NCBI GenBank assembly: GCA_910578395.1
Contig: CAJTPZ010000001.1
Location: forward strand, 280,619-344,618
Direction: 5' to 3'
Length of the DNA stretch: 64,000 bases
DNA from: an uncultured Muribaculaceae bacterium
Lineage (GTDB): Bacteria > Bacteroidota > Bacteroidia > Bacteroidales > Muribaculaceae
The notes beneath the pieces are model-generated. The model saw only the letters and a program-made list of their open reading frames with translations, did no database searches and was not told the origin of the DNA. Each line of letters opens with the position of its first letter. The first letter of the stretch is position 1. The translations under genes were made by a program, and so were the position numbers. Shown piece by piece: positions 8,731 to 16,853 of this stretch.

Positions 8731-9861
8731 TTATTGCTTTATAAGAAGTACGATCTTTACGGCAAGGTCAAAAAATACAATCCGTGCCGCCGAATTGGCA
8801 GCTATATCATTTGCCGCGCGGTCCATCTCACCGGTAAGCTGAATCACATTGGCAGGTGTTATAAATCTTGAAAAATTGCGGCTGAACGCAGCCTCATCGA
8901 CTGTCATATAATTTATTGACGGATTTCCAAAATTGGCAATAAAGTTCTCTCTAAGCATACGGCTGCAATAAGCGAGGAACCCAATCTGTGCTTCTCGTCC
9001 TATGCCATGCATATCCACTGCCCATTTCCTGAGTGCGGCAATATCCTTACGGTAAGCCATACGCATAAGTTCAATGAAACGCTGCAGATTGACACTGCCG
9101 TCAACTCCGGTAAGCTTACGTGCCAGATTTATGTTTCCTTCCGCCACATGCGCGACAGCCATCGCATCAGTCTGCGACATCTCAGGACGCATAGTCCGCA
9201 ACACCTCTGCGGTATCTGAATCAGAAAGACGCTTCACCTCCACACGCTGCAGCCGTGAATAAATAGTGGGCAGAATATCCTTAGGACTGTTACTCACCAT
9301 GATGATGCGGGTATCGGAAAACGGCTCTTCAACCAGTTTCAGCAACTTGTTGGCCGATGAATCATTGAGGCGCTCCGGTAGCCAGACGATAGCGATCTTA
9401 TAGTGTGACGCACGTGCAGTAAACGACAATGCCCTGCGCAAGGCATCGGCCTCACCCTTGTATATCACAGGCTGCCCATTGATGTTTCCAAGTTTAGAAA
9501 GCCATATTTCCATGTCGGCATAAGGACTTTGGTCAAGGAATTCTCTCCACTCCTCGATCCAGTCCTCACTTTCAGTATCATCGGTCTTTTTGTTTCCGCA
9601 CTTCAACATCGGGAAACTGAAATGCAAGTCGACATGACTGTGATGGCTGTGCTGAATACAAGACGCACACACGCCACAACAATCACCTCCGGGGCTACGG
9701 TTCTCACAATGGATATACTGCGCCAGAGCCCGTGCCATCATCAATTTTCCAGTTCCTTCGGAACCTTCGATTACTATGGCATGTGGCAAACGGTCTTCAT
9801 CCACCATACGACGCAAACGTCCTATAGCTTCGAAGTTGCCTTTTATATCTGCGAATTTCAT
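8731..9861 (-). CDS. holB: DNA polymerase III subunit delta' (HolB)
   Basis: 376 residues. This clamp-loader AAA+ subunit works with tau/gamma and delta to load the sliding clamp. Visible are a P-loop-like GSEGTGKLMMARALAQYI near residue 33, a zinc-binding cluster C-x(7)-CCGVCASC, SANKLLKLVEEP (sensor and interface region), and VSNSPKDILPTIYSRLQ. The last replaces the usual arginine-finger region by SRL. It lies 24 bases after metF and 9 bases before the AddB-like gene, so it is probably co-transcribed. The length is typical of Bacteroidetes delta'. Confidence 0.9.
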   Translation of the reverse strand: MKFADIKGNFEAIGRLRRMVDEDRLPHAIVIEGSEGTGKLMMARALAQYIHCENRSPGGDCCGVCASCIQHSHHSHVDLHFSFPMLKCGNKKTDDTESEDWIEEWREFLDQSPYADMEIWLSKLGNINGQPVIYKGEADALRRALSFTARASHYKIAIVWLPERLNDSSANKLLKLVEEPFSDTRIIMVSNSPKDILPTIYSRLQRVEVKRLSDSDTAEVLRTMRPEMSQTDAMAVAHVAEGNINLARKLTGVDGSVNLQRFIELMRMAYRKDIAALRKWAVDMHGIGREAQIGFLAYCSRMLRENFIANFGNPSINYMTVDEAAFSRNFSRFITPANVIQLTGEMDRAANDIAANSAARIVFFDLAVKIVLLIKQ

Positions 9862-9885
9862 GGTGTGACGGTTTACTAAACAATA

Positions 9886-10845
9886 TCAAAAGACCATCTT
9901 AACGACCTTTTCGACACTTCTGACAGCGTTATGGCTATAAAAATGAATTGATTTCGCGCCATTAGCAATAAGATCACGCGCCTGTGTCGCACACCACTCC
10001 ACCCCTACTTCCTTAGCCTCCTTGTCATCACGGCATTTCATCAGCTCGCCGGCCACTTCCTGTGGCAGATCGACCTTGAACACACGAGGCAAAAGCGTAA
10101 GTTGCCGCAAACTCACTATGGGTTTGAGCGCCGGAATTATCGGCACATCAATCCCGGCATTACGGCATTTGTCAACAAAGTCATAGTAATGTCGGTTATC
10201 GAAAAACATCTGCGTGACTATATAACCGGCTCCGGCATCCACCTTTGCCTTGAGCATCGCAATGTCCATAGCTGCGTTCGGCGACTCTTCGTGCTTCTCG
10301 GGATACCCGGCCACTCCGTAGCTGAACCGCACGCCAGTGCAAATATCCATTTTCGCGCCATCAAGAAGGTAGCCGTCGTTAAACTGGTTTACCTGTCCCT
10401 GCAGATCAGACGCATGGGCATGGCCACCTTCCGTGGATTGGAATACAGGCTCATGTTTTGCCTTGTCGCCACGAAGCAGCAGGAGATTATTTATTCCTAA
10501 AAAATTAAGATCAATAAGCGCATATTCCGTTTCAGCTTTTGTGTATCCGCTACAGATAATGTGAGGAACCGCCGGTATCTTGAACCTGTTTTGAAGAGCT
10601 GCCGCAACAGCTACCGTGCCCGGACGCGAACGCTCCGTCACTTTCTGGTACAGACCGTCGGCCATAGACTTATACACAATTTCACTTCTATGGGTTGTGA
10701 CATTGATATATAGAGGATCATATGGCATAAGACGCTCCACATTCTCAAAAAGTCCATCTATGCCACGTCCCCTTAGCGGCGGCAACACCTCAAAAGAAAA
10801 TCCGGGTCCGTTATGTTTATCGATTATTGAAGTAAGAGTGTCCAT
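9886..10845 (-). CDS. metF: Methylenetetrahydrofolate reductase
   Basis: 319 residues. It reduces 5,10-methylene-THF to 5-methyl-THF with a flavin cofactor, for methionine synthesis. Family marks are SFEVLPPLRG at the N-terminus, PLYINVTTHRSE, PHIICSGYTKAE, NLLLLRGDK, SYGVAGYPEKHEESPN, DAGAGYIVTQMFFDN and the C-terminal IHFYSHN. It is the first gene of a unit with holB, the nuclease and hemW. A well-formed promoter lies just upstream in the 38 bases separating it from the symporter gene. Confidence 0.95.
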   Translation of the reverse strand: MDTLTSIIDKHNGPGFSFEVLPPLRGRGIDGLFENVERLMPYDPLYINVTTHRSEIVYKSMADGLYQKVTERSRPGTVAVAAALQNRFKIPAVPHIICSGYTKAETEYALIDLNFLGINNLLLLRGDKAKHEPVFQSTEGGHAHASDLQGQVNQFNDGYLLDGAKMDICTGVRFSYGVAGYPEKHEESPNAAMDIAMLKAKVDAGAGYIVTQMFFDNRHYYDFVDKCRNAGIDVPIIPALKPIVSLRQLTLLPRVFKVDLPQEVAGELMKCRDDKEAKEVGVEWCATQARDLIANGAKSIHFYSHNAVRSVEKVVKMVF

Positions 10846-10866
10846 GACGATATTGTTTATTATCTA

Positions 10867-10898
10867 CAAATTTAATTATCAAGTCAGATATTGGCAAT
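10867..10898 (-). promoter_or_regulatory. Promoter of metF
   Basis: On the minus strand -33 ATTG (10898-10895) and -7 TAAATTTG (10874-10867) are separated by 20 bases. The predicted leader is about 17 bases. The -33 part overlaps the end of the upstream symporter gene. Confidence 0.55.
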
Positions 10899-12236
10899 GA
10901 ATATCACAAGTATCATCACAGGCGATACATAGCGTAACAGAAAAACAATAACCGGAGTCAGTGAAGAAAGCAGCGTGCGTGGATGAGTAAGTTCACGACG
11001 CAATATGGTCCTGTCGAGTATCCAACCGGCAAATATCGAAATCAGCATACCTCCAAGCGGCAGCAAAACATTGGAAGAAGTATAATCAAAGAACCCAAAC
11101 ACGTTAAATTCTCCAACAAGCGGCAGTTTAAGCCCCGCCCAATAGCTGAACGATAATGCGCACGCCACACCGCACACCATCGCAACCGCAATCACCAGCA
11201 CACATGCTTTACTCCGGCTCATCCCACGCTCCTGCGTGAGCCATGCAATGCCTATCTCACTCATAGATATTGTAGAAGTGAGCGATGCAAGAAAAAGCAT
11301 AAGAAAAAACAACGGAGCCCAAAACCAACCACCGCTCAACTGAGAGAAAATAGCCGGCAGCACCTCAAAAACGAGCGTAGGACCTTCCTGAGGGGAAAAC
11401 CCATAAGTAAATACAACAGGGAATATCAGAATTCCTGCCATAAGCGCAGTCATTACGTCAAGTCCGACTGTGACTGTCGCGCTCCGCACCAGAGGCGTCT
11501 TATCCGGAAAATAAGATGCATAAGTGAGCATACATCCCAACCCGAGAGAAAGAGAAAAGAAAGCCTGTCCCATAGCCCCGATCACTACCGCAGGGGTAAT
11601 CCGGGAGAAATCAGGTTTGAACAGAAATTTTAAACCCTCAGCGGCTCCAGGCATCATAAGCGAGTTTATACAAAACACAATCAAAAGCACCATGAGTGCA
11701 GGAGTAAGCACATTGGATGCCTTTTCAACTCCTTTCTGAACTCCGCGCACTATAACACAATAGTTTATCAGAAGAAAAACAACTGTCCATACAATCGGGC
11801 GCATCCCCACTGTGAAATCGCCGAACATGGTGTGAAATTCGTCGGTCGAGCGTCCTGCAATATCTCCTTTCAGCGATGCGATAAAATATTCGAGTGTCCA
11901 TCCGGCAATTACCGAATAGAAACTTAATATCATCACTCCGGATGTAACACCTATAATTCCCACGATCCTCCAAAACGGCTGATGAGGTTTAAGCATCCGG
12001 AAGCACCCGAGCACATTGCTGTGGGTGGATCGTCCAATGGCAAATTCAGCACAAAGGACAGGCACTCCAAGTATGAGAATAAAGAATATGTAAATAATCA
12101 GAAATGCTCCTCCGCCATGCACTCCGGCCTCATAAGGAAAACGCCATATATTGCCAAGTCCGACAGTCGAGCCGACAGTCGCAGCTATCACACCGAGACG
12201 AGTAGCAAACAGTTGCTGCTTTGATTTATTTGACAT
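10884..12236 (-). CDS. Sodium-dependent neurotransmitter/amino-acid symporter (NSS family), copy 2
   Basis: 450 residues, polytopic with about 11-12 membrane segments, inner membrane. The first helices carry the NSS signature RLGVIAATVGSTVGLGNIWRF with the unwound sodium/substrate-binding region, then GGGAFLIIYIFF and GVPVLCAEFAIGR. The protein resembles the paralog at 12540-13925 over its length. It is the third gene of an operon after a small single-span protein. Substrate is unknown; amino-acid uptake driven by sodium is the family expectation. Confidence 0.9.
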   Translation of the reverse strand: MSNKSKQQLFATRLGVIAATVGSTVGLGNIWRFPYEAGVHGGGAFLIIYIFFILILGVPVLCAEFAIGRSTHSNVLGCFRMLKPHQPFWRIVGIIGVTSGVMILSFYSVIAGWTLEYFIASLKGDIAGRSTDEFHTMFGDFTVGMRPIVWTVVFLLINYCVIVRGVQKGVEKASNVLTPALMVLLIVFCINSLMMPGAAEGLKFLFKPDFSRITPAVVIGAMGQAFFSLSLGLGCMLTYASYFPDKTPLVRSATVTVGLDVMTALMAGILIFPVVFTYGFSPQEGPTLVFEVLPAIFSQLSGGWFWAPLFFLMLFLASLTSTISMSEIGIAWLTQERGMSRSKACVLVIAVAMVCGVACALSFSYWAGLKLPLVGEFNVFGFFDYTSSNVLLPLGGMLISIFAGWILDRTILRRELTHPRTLLSSLTPVIVFLLRYVSPVMILVIFIANI

Positions 12237-12263
12237 TTCGTACGAATCGTAATTGAATTTCAG

Positions 12264-12539
12264 TTATGAATTTGGTATATCAGTGCGGTCTGTTTCATGA
12301 TAAAGCGGACTATCGTTAAGATCCGGGACTGCAATTTTCTTCTTTTTCTGTCTCCGGCTATTCTTTTCCACTGACGATAATGTATCCGCTACTATCGGTT
12401 CCGGTTCAATCACACCGATCTGAACAGGCACACACTCCGCCTGCCCCCTCTCGTAATAAACGGCTACAACCGAAGCTACTCCAGCAAGAGTGATCAACGC
12501 AGCAAAAACCAACACAGCACTTATCTGGCGACGTGTCAT
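12264..12539 (-). CDS. Small single-membrane-span protein between two NSS symporters
   Basis: 91 residues with no family I can name. Residues about 7-28 form one hydrophobic helix (AVLVFAALITLAGVASVVAVYY). The rest is a polar tail with a basic cluster SRRQKKKKIAVPDLNDSPLY. Its ATG directly follows the stop of the upstream symporter with no gap, and the next symporter starts 27 bases after its stop, so all three genes are almost certainly one transcript. The position suggests an accessory subunit or regulator of the transporters, comparable only by analogy to small partners of bacterial sodium symporters. Confidence 0.65.
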   Translation of the reverse strand: MTRRQISAVLVFAALITLAGVASVVAVYYERGQAECVPVQIGVIEPEPIVADTLSSVEKNSRRQKKKKIAVPDLNDSPLYHETDRTDIPNS

Positions 12540-13925
12540 CTATGCGAATATAAGCGGAGAAATCAGAATAATAAATATCAGAACAGGCGCTACCCAGCGG
12601 ATAATAAACAATACCGGTTTCAAAAACCATGATCTGATAGCTCCGCCATTTGTAATCTGCTTTTCCATGAACCCTTTAGGGGCAAACCATCCGAGATATA
12701 CGCATGTCATCATTGCCACTACAGGCAGAAGGATATTGGTTGCAAAAAAATCGAAGAAATCAAATATTGTTTTGCCGAAAATTCTCACATTATCCAATGA
12801 TCCAAGCGACAACGAGCAAAGAGTACTGAACAGGAAAAGAGGCATCAACACTGCAAGACAAGCCGTGATACGACGCATATTTAGCCTGTCCTGAAAAAAC
12901 GCTATAGTCACTTCCGCAATTGAGATCGTAGATGTAAGCGCGGCAACAAGCAGCAGCATGAAAAACAAGGATGACCAGAGCTGTGTCAAGGGCATGTGTG
13001 CAAAAACCTCAGGCAATGTGACAAACACAAGTGTTGTCCCTTGCACAGCCTCACCCTGCAACCCGAATGACATTACGGCCGGAAAAATAATAATTCCCAT
13101 CATAACAGCTACAAGAAGATCAAGCACCGATACCGTGACCGCAGTGCGTGTAAGTTTTGTCTCTTTAGGAAAATATGAGGAATAAGTAATGAGGATGCCC
13201 ATGCCAAGACTAAGTGAGAAAAACGCCTGTCCAAGTGCATCAATTATCACTTTTGCCGTGAGCTTTGAAAAGTCGGGCTGAAAGAAATAAGCCAATCCCG
13301 CTCCAGCCTCAGGAAGTGACAGAGCGACAATACAGAATAAGACCAGGATTATGAACAACAACGGCATAAGCACGTTGGAAATACGTTCAATGCCTTTCTG
13401 CACTCCCGCCATGAGCACAAGCAAGTTCACCCCTATCATGACATAGGTGTTGATAAGCGGATCCCAGTCATTGCGTATATACTGCTGCATCCTGTCAGCA
13501 AACTGCACCTTATAGTCGGCAAGCGACTCCAATGCTTCTCCAGTGCCCGGATTGTAAAGATTTCCTGTAACCGACTGCCACAGATATTCAAAAGTCCATC
13601 CGGCAACCACCATATAGAAGCAAAGCACCATATAGGATGCCACAATGGCAATCATGCCTCCTATCCACCACTTTCTGCCCGGTGAAAGATTTTTGAAAAC
13701 TCCCACCGCATCGCTTTTTCCTCCTCTGCCAAGTGCAAATTCCGACACCATGACAGGGATTCCAAGCAAAAATACACATGCGATATAGACAATCAGGAAT
13801 GCCGCCCCGCCGCCATTTGCAACTTCACCAGGAAACCGCCATATATTACCAAGGCCGACCGCCGATCCGACAGTCGCAGCGACCAAACCGATCTTTGAAC
13901 TAAATTTAACCTTATTTGCACCCAT
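12540..13925 (-). CDS. Sodium-dependent neurotransmitter/amino-acid symporter (NSS family), copy 1
   Basis: About 461 residues from the ATG at 13925, polytopic. Family marks are KIGLVAATVGSAVGLGNIWRF, GGAAFLIVYIACVFLLGIPVM and EFALGRGGKSDAVG. An upstream ATG at 13952 would add nine residues but lies on the far side of the -7 element at 13933-13941, so 13925 is preferred; it also matches the start region of the paralog. It is the first gene of the symporter operon. Substrate unknown. Confidence 0.9.
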   Translation of the reverse strand: MGANKVKFSSKIGLVAATVGSAVGLGNIWRFPGEVANGGGAAFLIVYIACVFLLGIPVMVSEFALGRGGKSDAVGVFKNLSPGRKWWIGGMIAIVASYMVLCFYMVVAGWTFEYLWQSVTGNLYNPGTGEALESLADYKVQFADRMQQYIRNDWDPLINTYVMIGVNLLVLMAGVQKGIERISNVLMPLLFIILVLFCIVALSLPEAGAGLAYFFQPDFSKLTAKVIIDALGQAFFSLSLGMGILITYSSYFPKETKLTRTAVTVSVLDLLVAVMMGIIIFPAVMSFGLQGEAVQGTTLVFVTLPEVFAHMPLTQLWSSLFFMLLLVAALTSTISIAEVTIAFFQDRLNMRRITACLAVLMPLFLFSTLCSLSLGSLDNVRIFGKTIFDFFDFFATNILLPVVAMMTCVYLGWFAPKGFMEKQITNGGAIRSWFLKPVLFIIRWVAPVLIFIILISPLIFA

Positions 13926-13932
13926 ATATCCC

Positions 13933-13941
13933 GCAAAAGTA
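13933..13941 (-). promoter_or_regulatory. -7 promoter element very close to the symporter start codon
   Basis: Minus-strand TACTTTTGC matches TAnnTTTGC exactly. The predicted transcription start (about 13929) is only about four bases from the ATG at 13925, so the message would be nearly leaderless. The -33 element is weak. Confidence 0.45.
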
Positions 13942-14439
13942 ACATTTTTCAATCATACAGGGATATTTATTTTCAAATTTTGAATTTTACGATTCATTAT
14001 CACTATAATATAGACCGGAAGTTACAGAAAAGTGACGCCTGTAGCATCATCGGAATCCGATAAAAGAAAACCGTTATTTACATTAAATACAAATAAGCCT
14101 GATGTAAAATTTCGAAGTGTTCCTCACACTATAGTTTGGAACGATAGGCGTTCCACGGAAAAACCGCTGTTAATAAATTTTGTTAATCTGCGCAAACACA
14201 ATCCAGGATATATCACTCATTTTAAACCAATTAGATTAATTGTTGATAACTTTTATGTGCCTACGAATGCAAATCACTGTGTTTCAATATCCAAAATTCA
14301 TCTTCGGAAACACAAACAAAAAAAGAGTTTTTTTTCAAAAAAAATTGACCGAATTTTGTTAACGTAATAAGTAAGATAATGCTACGGAACAATATTTCGA
14401 TTGTTCACCGACGACACCTTTTTAATTCCCCCAAAGATA
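13942..14439. other. AT-rich intergenic region upstream of dnaA
   Basis: About 500 bases between the divergent symporter operon and dnaA, with no convincing gene. It holds one near-consensus DnaA box on the minus strand (plus-strand TGTTGATAA at 14241-14249, one mismatch), two small inverted repeats (AGTGT/ACACT at 14116-14130; TGGAAC/GTTCCA at 14137-14155), a repeated TGTTAAT near 14170-14185, and A/T homopolymer runs at about 14319-14345. It could contain dnaA control sites. One weak box is not enough to call an origin. Confidence 0.4.
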
Positions 14440-15840
14440 ATGACATCTACGGAACTTGCAGCCAAATGGGAAGAATGCATGGCAATCTTCCGCGACAATA
14501 TACCCCAGCCTCAGATCGACGGCTGGTTCAAACCCATCACCCCCCTGTCGTTTGACGGCAGGCGGCTTGACCTGCACGTTCCGTCTCCTTATATCTATGA
14601 GCATCTTGAAACCCACTTCATACATATAATGAAGCCGGTGATCAGACGCATTTTGGGAAACAATGTAGAACTTTTCTATAATTTCAATGTCATCGGAGGT
14701 GAAAAACAGTCGGAAGTAAAAGTCAAAACCGACAACGCATCTCCGGCAGCAAGACCCGTCAACACCTCCACTGCCGTAAGCCCGCTTGATTTCGCACCGA
14801 AATCTTCCGATCTGCCCGACATAGATTCTCAGCTCAATCCACGCTATACGTTTGACAACTACTGCGGCAGCGCATGTAACAATCTTGCACGATCAATAGG
14901 TGAGGCTATCGCCAACGACCCGACATGCAAAACATTCAACCCTCTTTTTATCCATGGCCCTTCTGGTGTAGGCAAAACCCACCTGATGCATGCCACCGGT
15001 CTGGGAGTGAAAGAGCACACCCCATCTGCAAGAGTACTATATGTCACAGCCCGACTTTTCGAGAGCCAGTACACTGTGGCAACACGTAACGGCAAACACA
15101 ACGAATTCATACAATTCTATCAGAGTATCGACTGCCTCATAATAGATGACATTCAGGATCTCATGGGGAAGGAGAAAACCCAAAACGCTTTCTTCCACAT
15201 ATTCAACCACCTGCATCTTAACCACAAGCAGATCATACTCTCCAGTGACTGCGCCCCCGCCGACATGCACGGCCTCCCCGACCGACTGCTCACTCGTTTC
15301 AAATGGGGAATGACTGTCGAACTTGAGCGCCCCGATCTTGAGCTGCGTATGCAAGTGCTTAAATTACGCTCCGACCAGGAAGGCATAAGCCTACCGACCG
15401 ACGTAATGGAGTTTATCGCACAAAACGTTACCGGGTCAGTACGCGAGATCGAAGGTATAATGGTATCAATCATGGCTCATGCTACATTCCTGAACCAGAA
15501 TATTTCTATAAATCTGGTACAGAACATCATCAACCATGTGCCTGCATCGGCCAAACGCCAGATCAACTTCGAGATAATCACACAGAATGTGAGCGGATAC
15601 TATAAGATCGATCCGGAACTTCTCTACACCAAAACCCGCAAAAGGGAAGTTTCGGACGCGCGCCAAATGGTGATGTATCTTGCCAAAAAACATATCAACC
15701 TGCCTTTCACGACAATAGGCGCACGCCTGTCGCGCACCCATGCCACTGTGCTTCATGGCTGCAAGTCAATAGAGGAGCGTCTGACATTTGAGAAACAGCT
15801 TCAGGATGATCTTGTCGCAATAGAGCAGACTTTTGTCTGA
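14440..15840 (+). CDS. dnaA: Chromosomal replication initiator DnaA
   Basis: 466 residues from the ATG at 14440; a TTG at 14401 would add 13 residues without family similarity. Domain I (ELAAKWEECMAIFRDNIPQPQIDGWF) recruits the helicase. A linker of about 50 residues follows. The AAA+ core has a P-loop GPSGVGKTHL and Walker B CLIIDDIQDL. Domain IV has the DnaA signature TIGARLSRTHATVLHGCKSI for DnaA-box binding. The fold and length fit the family. It binds ATP and melts the origin; neighbours here do not include dnaN. Confidence 0.97.
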   Translation: MTSTELAAKWEECMAIFRDNIPQPQIDGWFKPITPLSFDGRRLDLHVPSPYIYEHLETHFIHIMKPVIRRILGNNVELFYNFNVIGGEKQSEVKVKTDNASPAARPVNTSTAVSPLDFAPKSSDLPDIDSQLNPRYTFDNYCGSACNNLARSIGEAIANDPTCKTFNPLFIHGPSGVGKTHLMHATGLGVKEHTPSARVLYVTARLFESQYTVATRNGKHNEFIQFYQSIDCLIIDDIQDLMGKEKTQNAFFHIFNHLHLNHKQIILSSDCAPADMHGLPDRLLTRFKWGMTVELERPDLELRMQVLKLRSDQEGISLPTDVMEFIAQNVTGSVREIEGIMVSIMAHATFLNQNISINLVQNIINHVPASAKRQINFEIITQNVSGYYKIDPELLYTKTRKREVSDARQMVMYLAKKHINLPFTTIGARLSRTHATVLHGCKSIEERLTFEKQLQDDLVAIEQTFV

Positions 15841-15895
15841 ATCTCAAAAAACATCGTATACAACAATTAAAACAGATTATATATCCGTATAAGTC

Positions 15896-15927
15896 TTTGT
15901 TAATTTTTCAGAAATTCGTTATATTTG
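15896..15927 (+). promoter_or_regulatory. Promoter of the winged-helix gene
   Basis: TTTG at 15896-15899 and TATATTTG at 15920-15927, 20 bases apart, match the Bacteroidetes consensus exactly. The predicted start near 15932 gives a leader of about 70 bases. Confidence 0.65.
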
Positions 15928-16002
15928 GCACATTATTGCAAATCTACTGCTTAACACAGTTTGTTTCAGTAGAAAGCAAATTAATTAAAATATAACTGAA
16001 AA

Positions 16003-16221
16003 ATGAACGTAGAAAGCATCGGCACATGGGCCGGATTGGTGTGGAGCGCACTTAGTGAAGCTGACGTCCTCGGCACCAAACAGCTCAAGAAAATCACGAA
16101 GCTCAAAGACAAAGAAGTTTTTGCAGCTATCGGATGGCTGGCTCGTGAAAACAAAATCACACTTCAGCCAAACGAAGCCGACGAGAAAGAAATCCTCGTC
16201 GCACTCGTGCCAGAACATTGA
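16003..16221 (+). CDS. Small winged-helix-turn-helix protein
   Basis: 72 residues, with the sequence pattern of the short Bacteroidetes winged-helix family (PF10771-like): TWAGLVWSALSEADVLG forms helix 1, KQLKKITKLKDKEVFAAIGWLARENKI the helix-turn-helix, and ITLQPNEADEKEILVALVPE the wing strands. It probably binds nucleic acid; targets are unknown. It has its own strong promoter and a structured region with two hairpins after its stop, so it is likely a single-gene unit between dnaA and groES-groL. Confidence 0.75.
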   Translation: MNVESIGTWAGLVWSALSEADVLGTKQLKKITKLKDKEVFAAIGWLARENKITLQPNEADEKEILVALVPEH

Positions 16222-16226
16222 CAGAG

Positions 16227-16336
16227 CCGAAAGGGAAGCTTCCTTTCGGTCTCACTTAACCTGACTTTTCCTCTCCGGCTTGACAGTGTCGACGGTATTC
16301 CGCCTGTGCTAATGCTTCTCGGAGGGGTTTTATTTT
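16227..16336 (+). terminator. Two hairpins after the winged-helix gene
   Basis: CCGAAAGG/CCTTTCGG pair at 16227-16234 and 16242-16249. A second stem, CCTCTCCG at 16270-16277 with CGGAGGGG at 16320-16327 (one G-T pair), encloses an inner CGG-TATT-CCG hairpin and is followed by TTTTATTTT. The second is the better terminator candidate. The rest of 16222-16548 holds no gene, no CIRCE operator and no clear groES promoter. Confidence 0.4.
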
Positions 16337-16548
16337 GACAACCAAGGAACTAATAAATTATTGTCAGGTTTTACAGTGCAATAAATTCTGTCATACGACA
16401 TGACAGGACTGACATGTGCAAATATATTGGCACGCTTTGTGCATAGAAAAAGTGCGAGCAGCGTTGCAAGCCAAATTCTGACAAAAGTGCTCTGCAACCG
16501 CTTCAAACAGAAATAATCAATTAACAACCAAGATAAAAGCAAAATATC

Positions 16549-16824
16549 ATGAAGGTTAATCCACTTTCCGATCGTGTGCTCATCAAGCCTACCCCTGCCG
16601 AGGAAGTAACTGTTTCCGGCATCATCATTCCCGACGCAGCGAAGGAAAAGCCTCTCAAAGGAACTGTCGTGGCAGTAGGCCAGGGAACAAAGGACGAGGC
16701 TATGGTAGTAAAAGAGAATGACACAGTTCTCTACGGCAAGTATGCCGGCACTGAGATCAAGATTGACGGCGATATGCTTCTGATTATGCGTCAGAGCGAT
16801 ATCCTTGCTATCATCGAGGAATAA
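16549..16824 (+). CDS. groES: Co-chaperonin GroES
   Basis: 91 residues, the seven-membered lid of the GroEL folding chamber. Family marks are MKVNPLSDRVLIKP at the start, the mobile loop region TVSGIIIPDAAKEKPLKG, AVGQGTKDEAMVVKENDTVLYGKYAGTEIKIDGD and the C-terminal LLIMRQSDILAII. It precedes groL by 29 bases, so they form one operon. No CIRCE repeat is visible upstream, so HrcA control is not supported. Confidence 0.97.
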   Translation: MKVNPLSDRVLIKPTPAEEVTVSGIIIPDAAKEKPLKGTVVAVGQGTKDEAMVVKENDTVLYGKYAGTEIKIDGDMLLIMRQSDILAIIEE

Positions 16825-16853
16825 AACAATCCCAACTCAAAAGAAAAGCAATC

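Noticed and set aside
14032..14367. 111-codon frame upstream of dnaA
   Set aside because: AT-rich, no family features or promoter; probably a chance frame.
16340..16548. CIRCE (HrcA) operator before groES
   Set aside because: The only candidate inverted repeat, TTGGCACGC with GTGCGAGC, has the wrong spacing and several mismatches.
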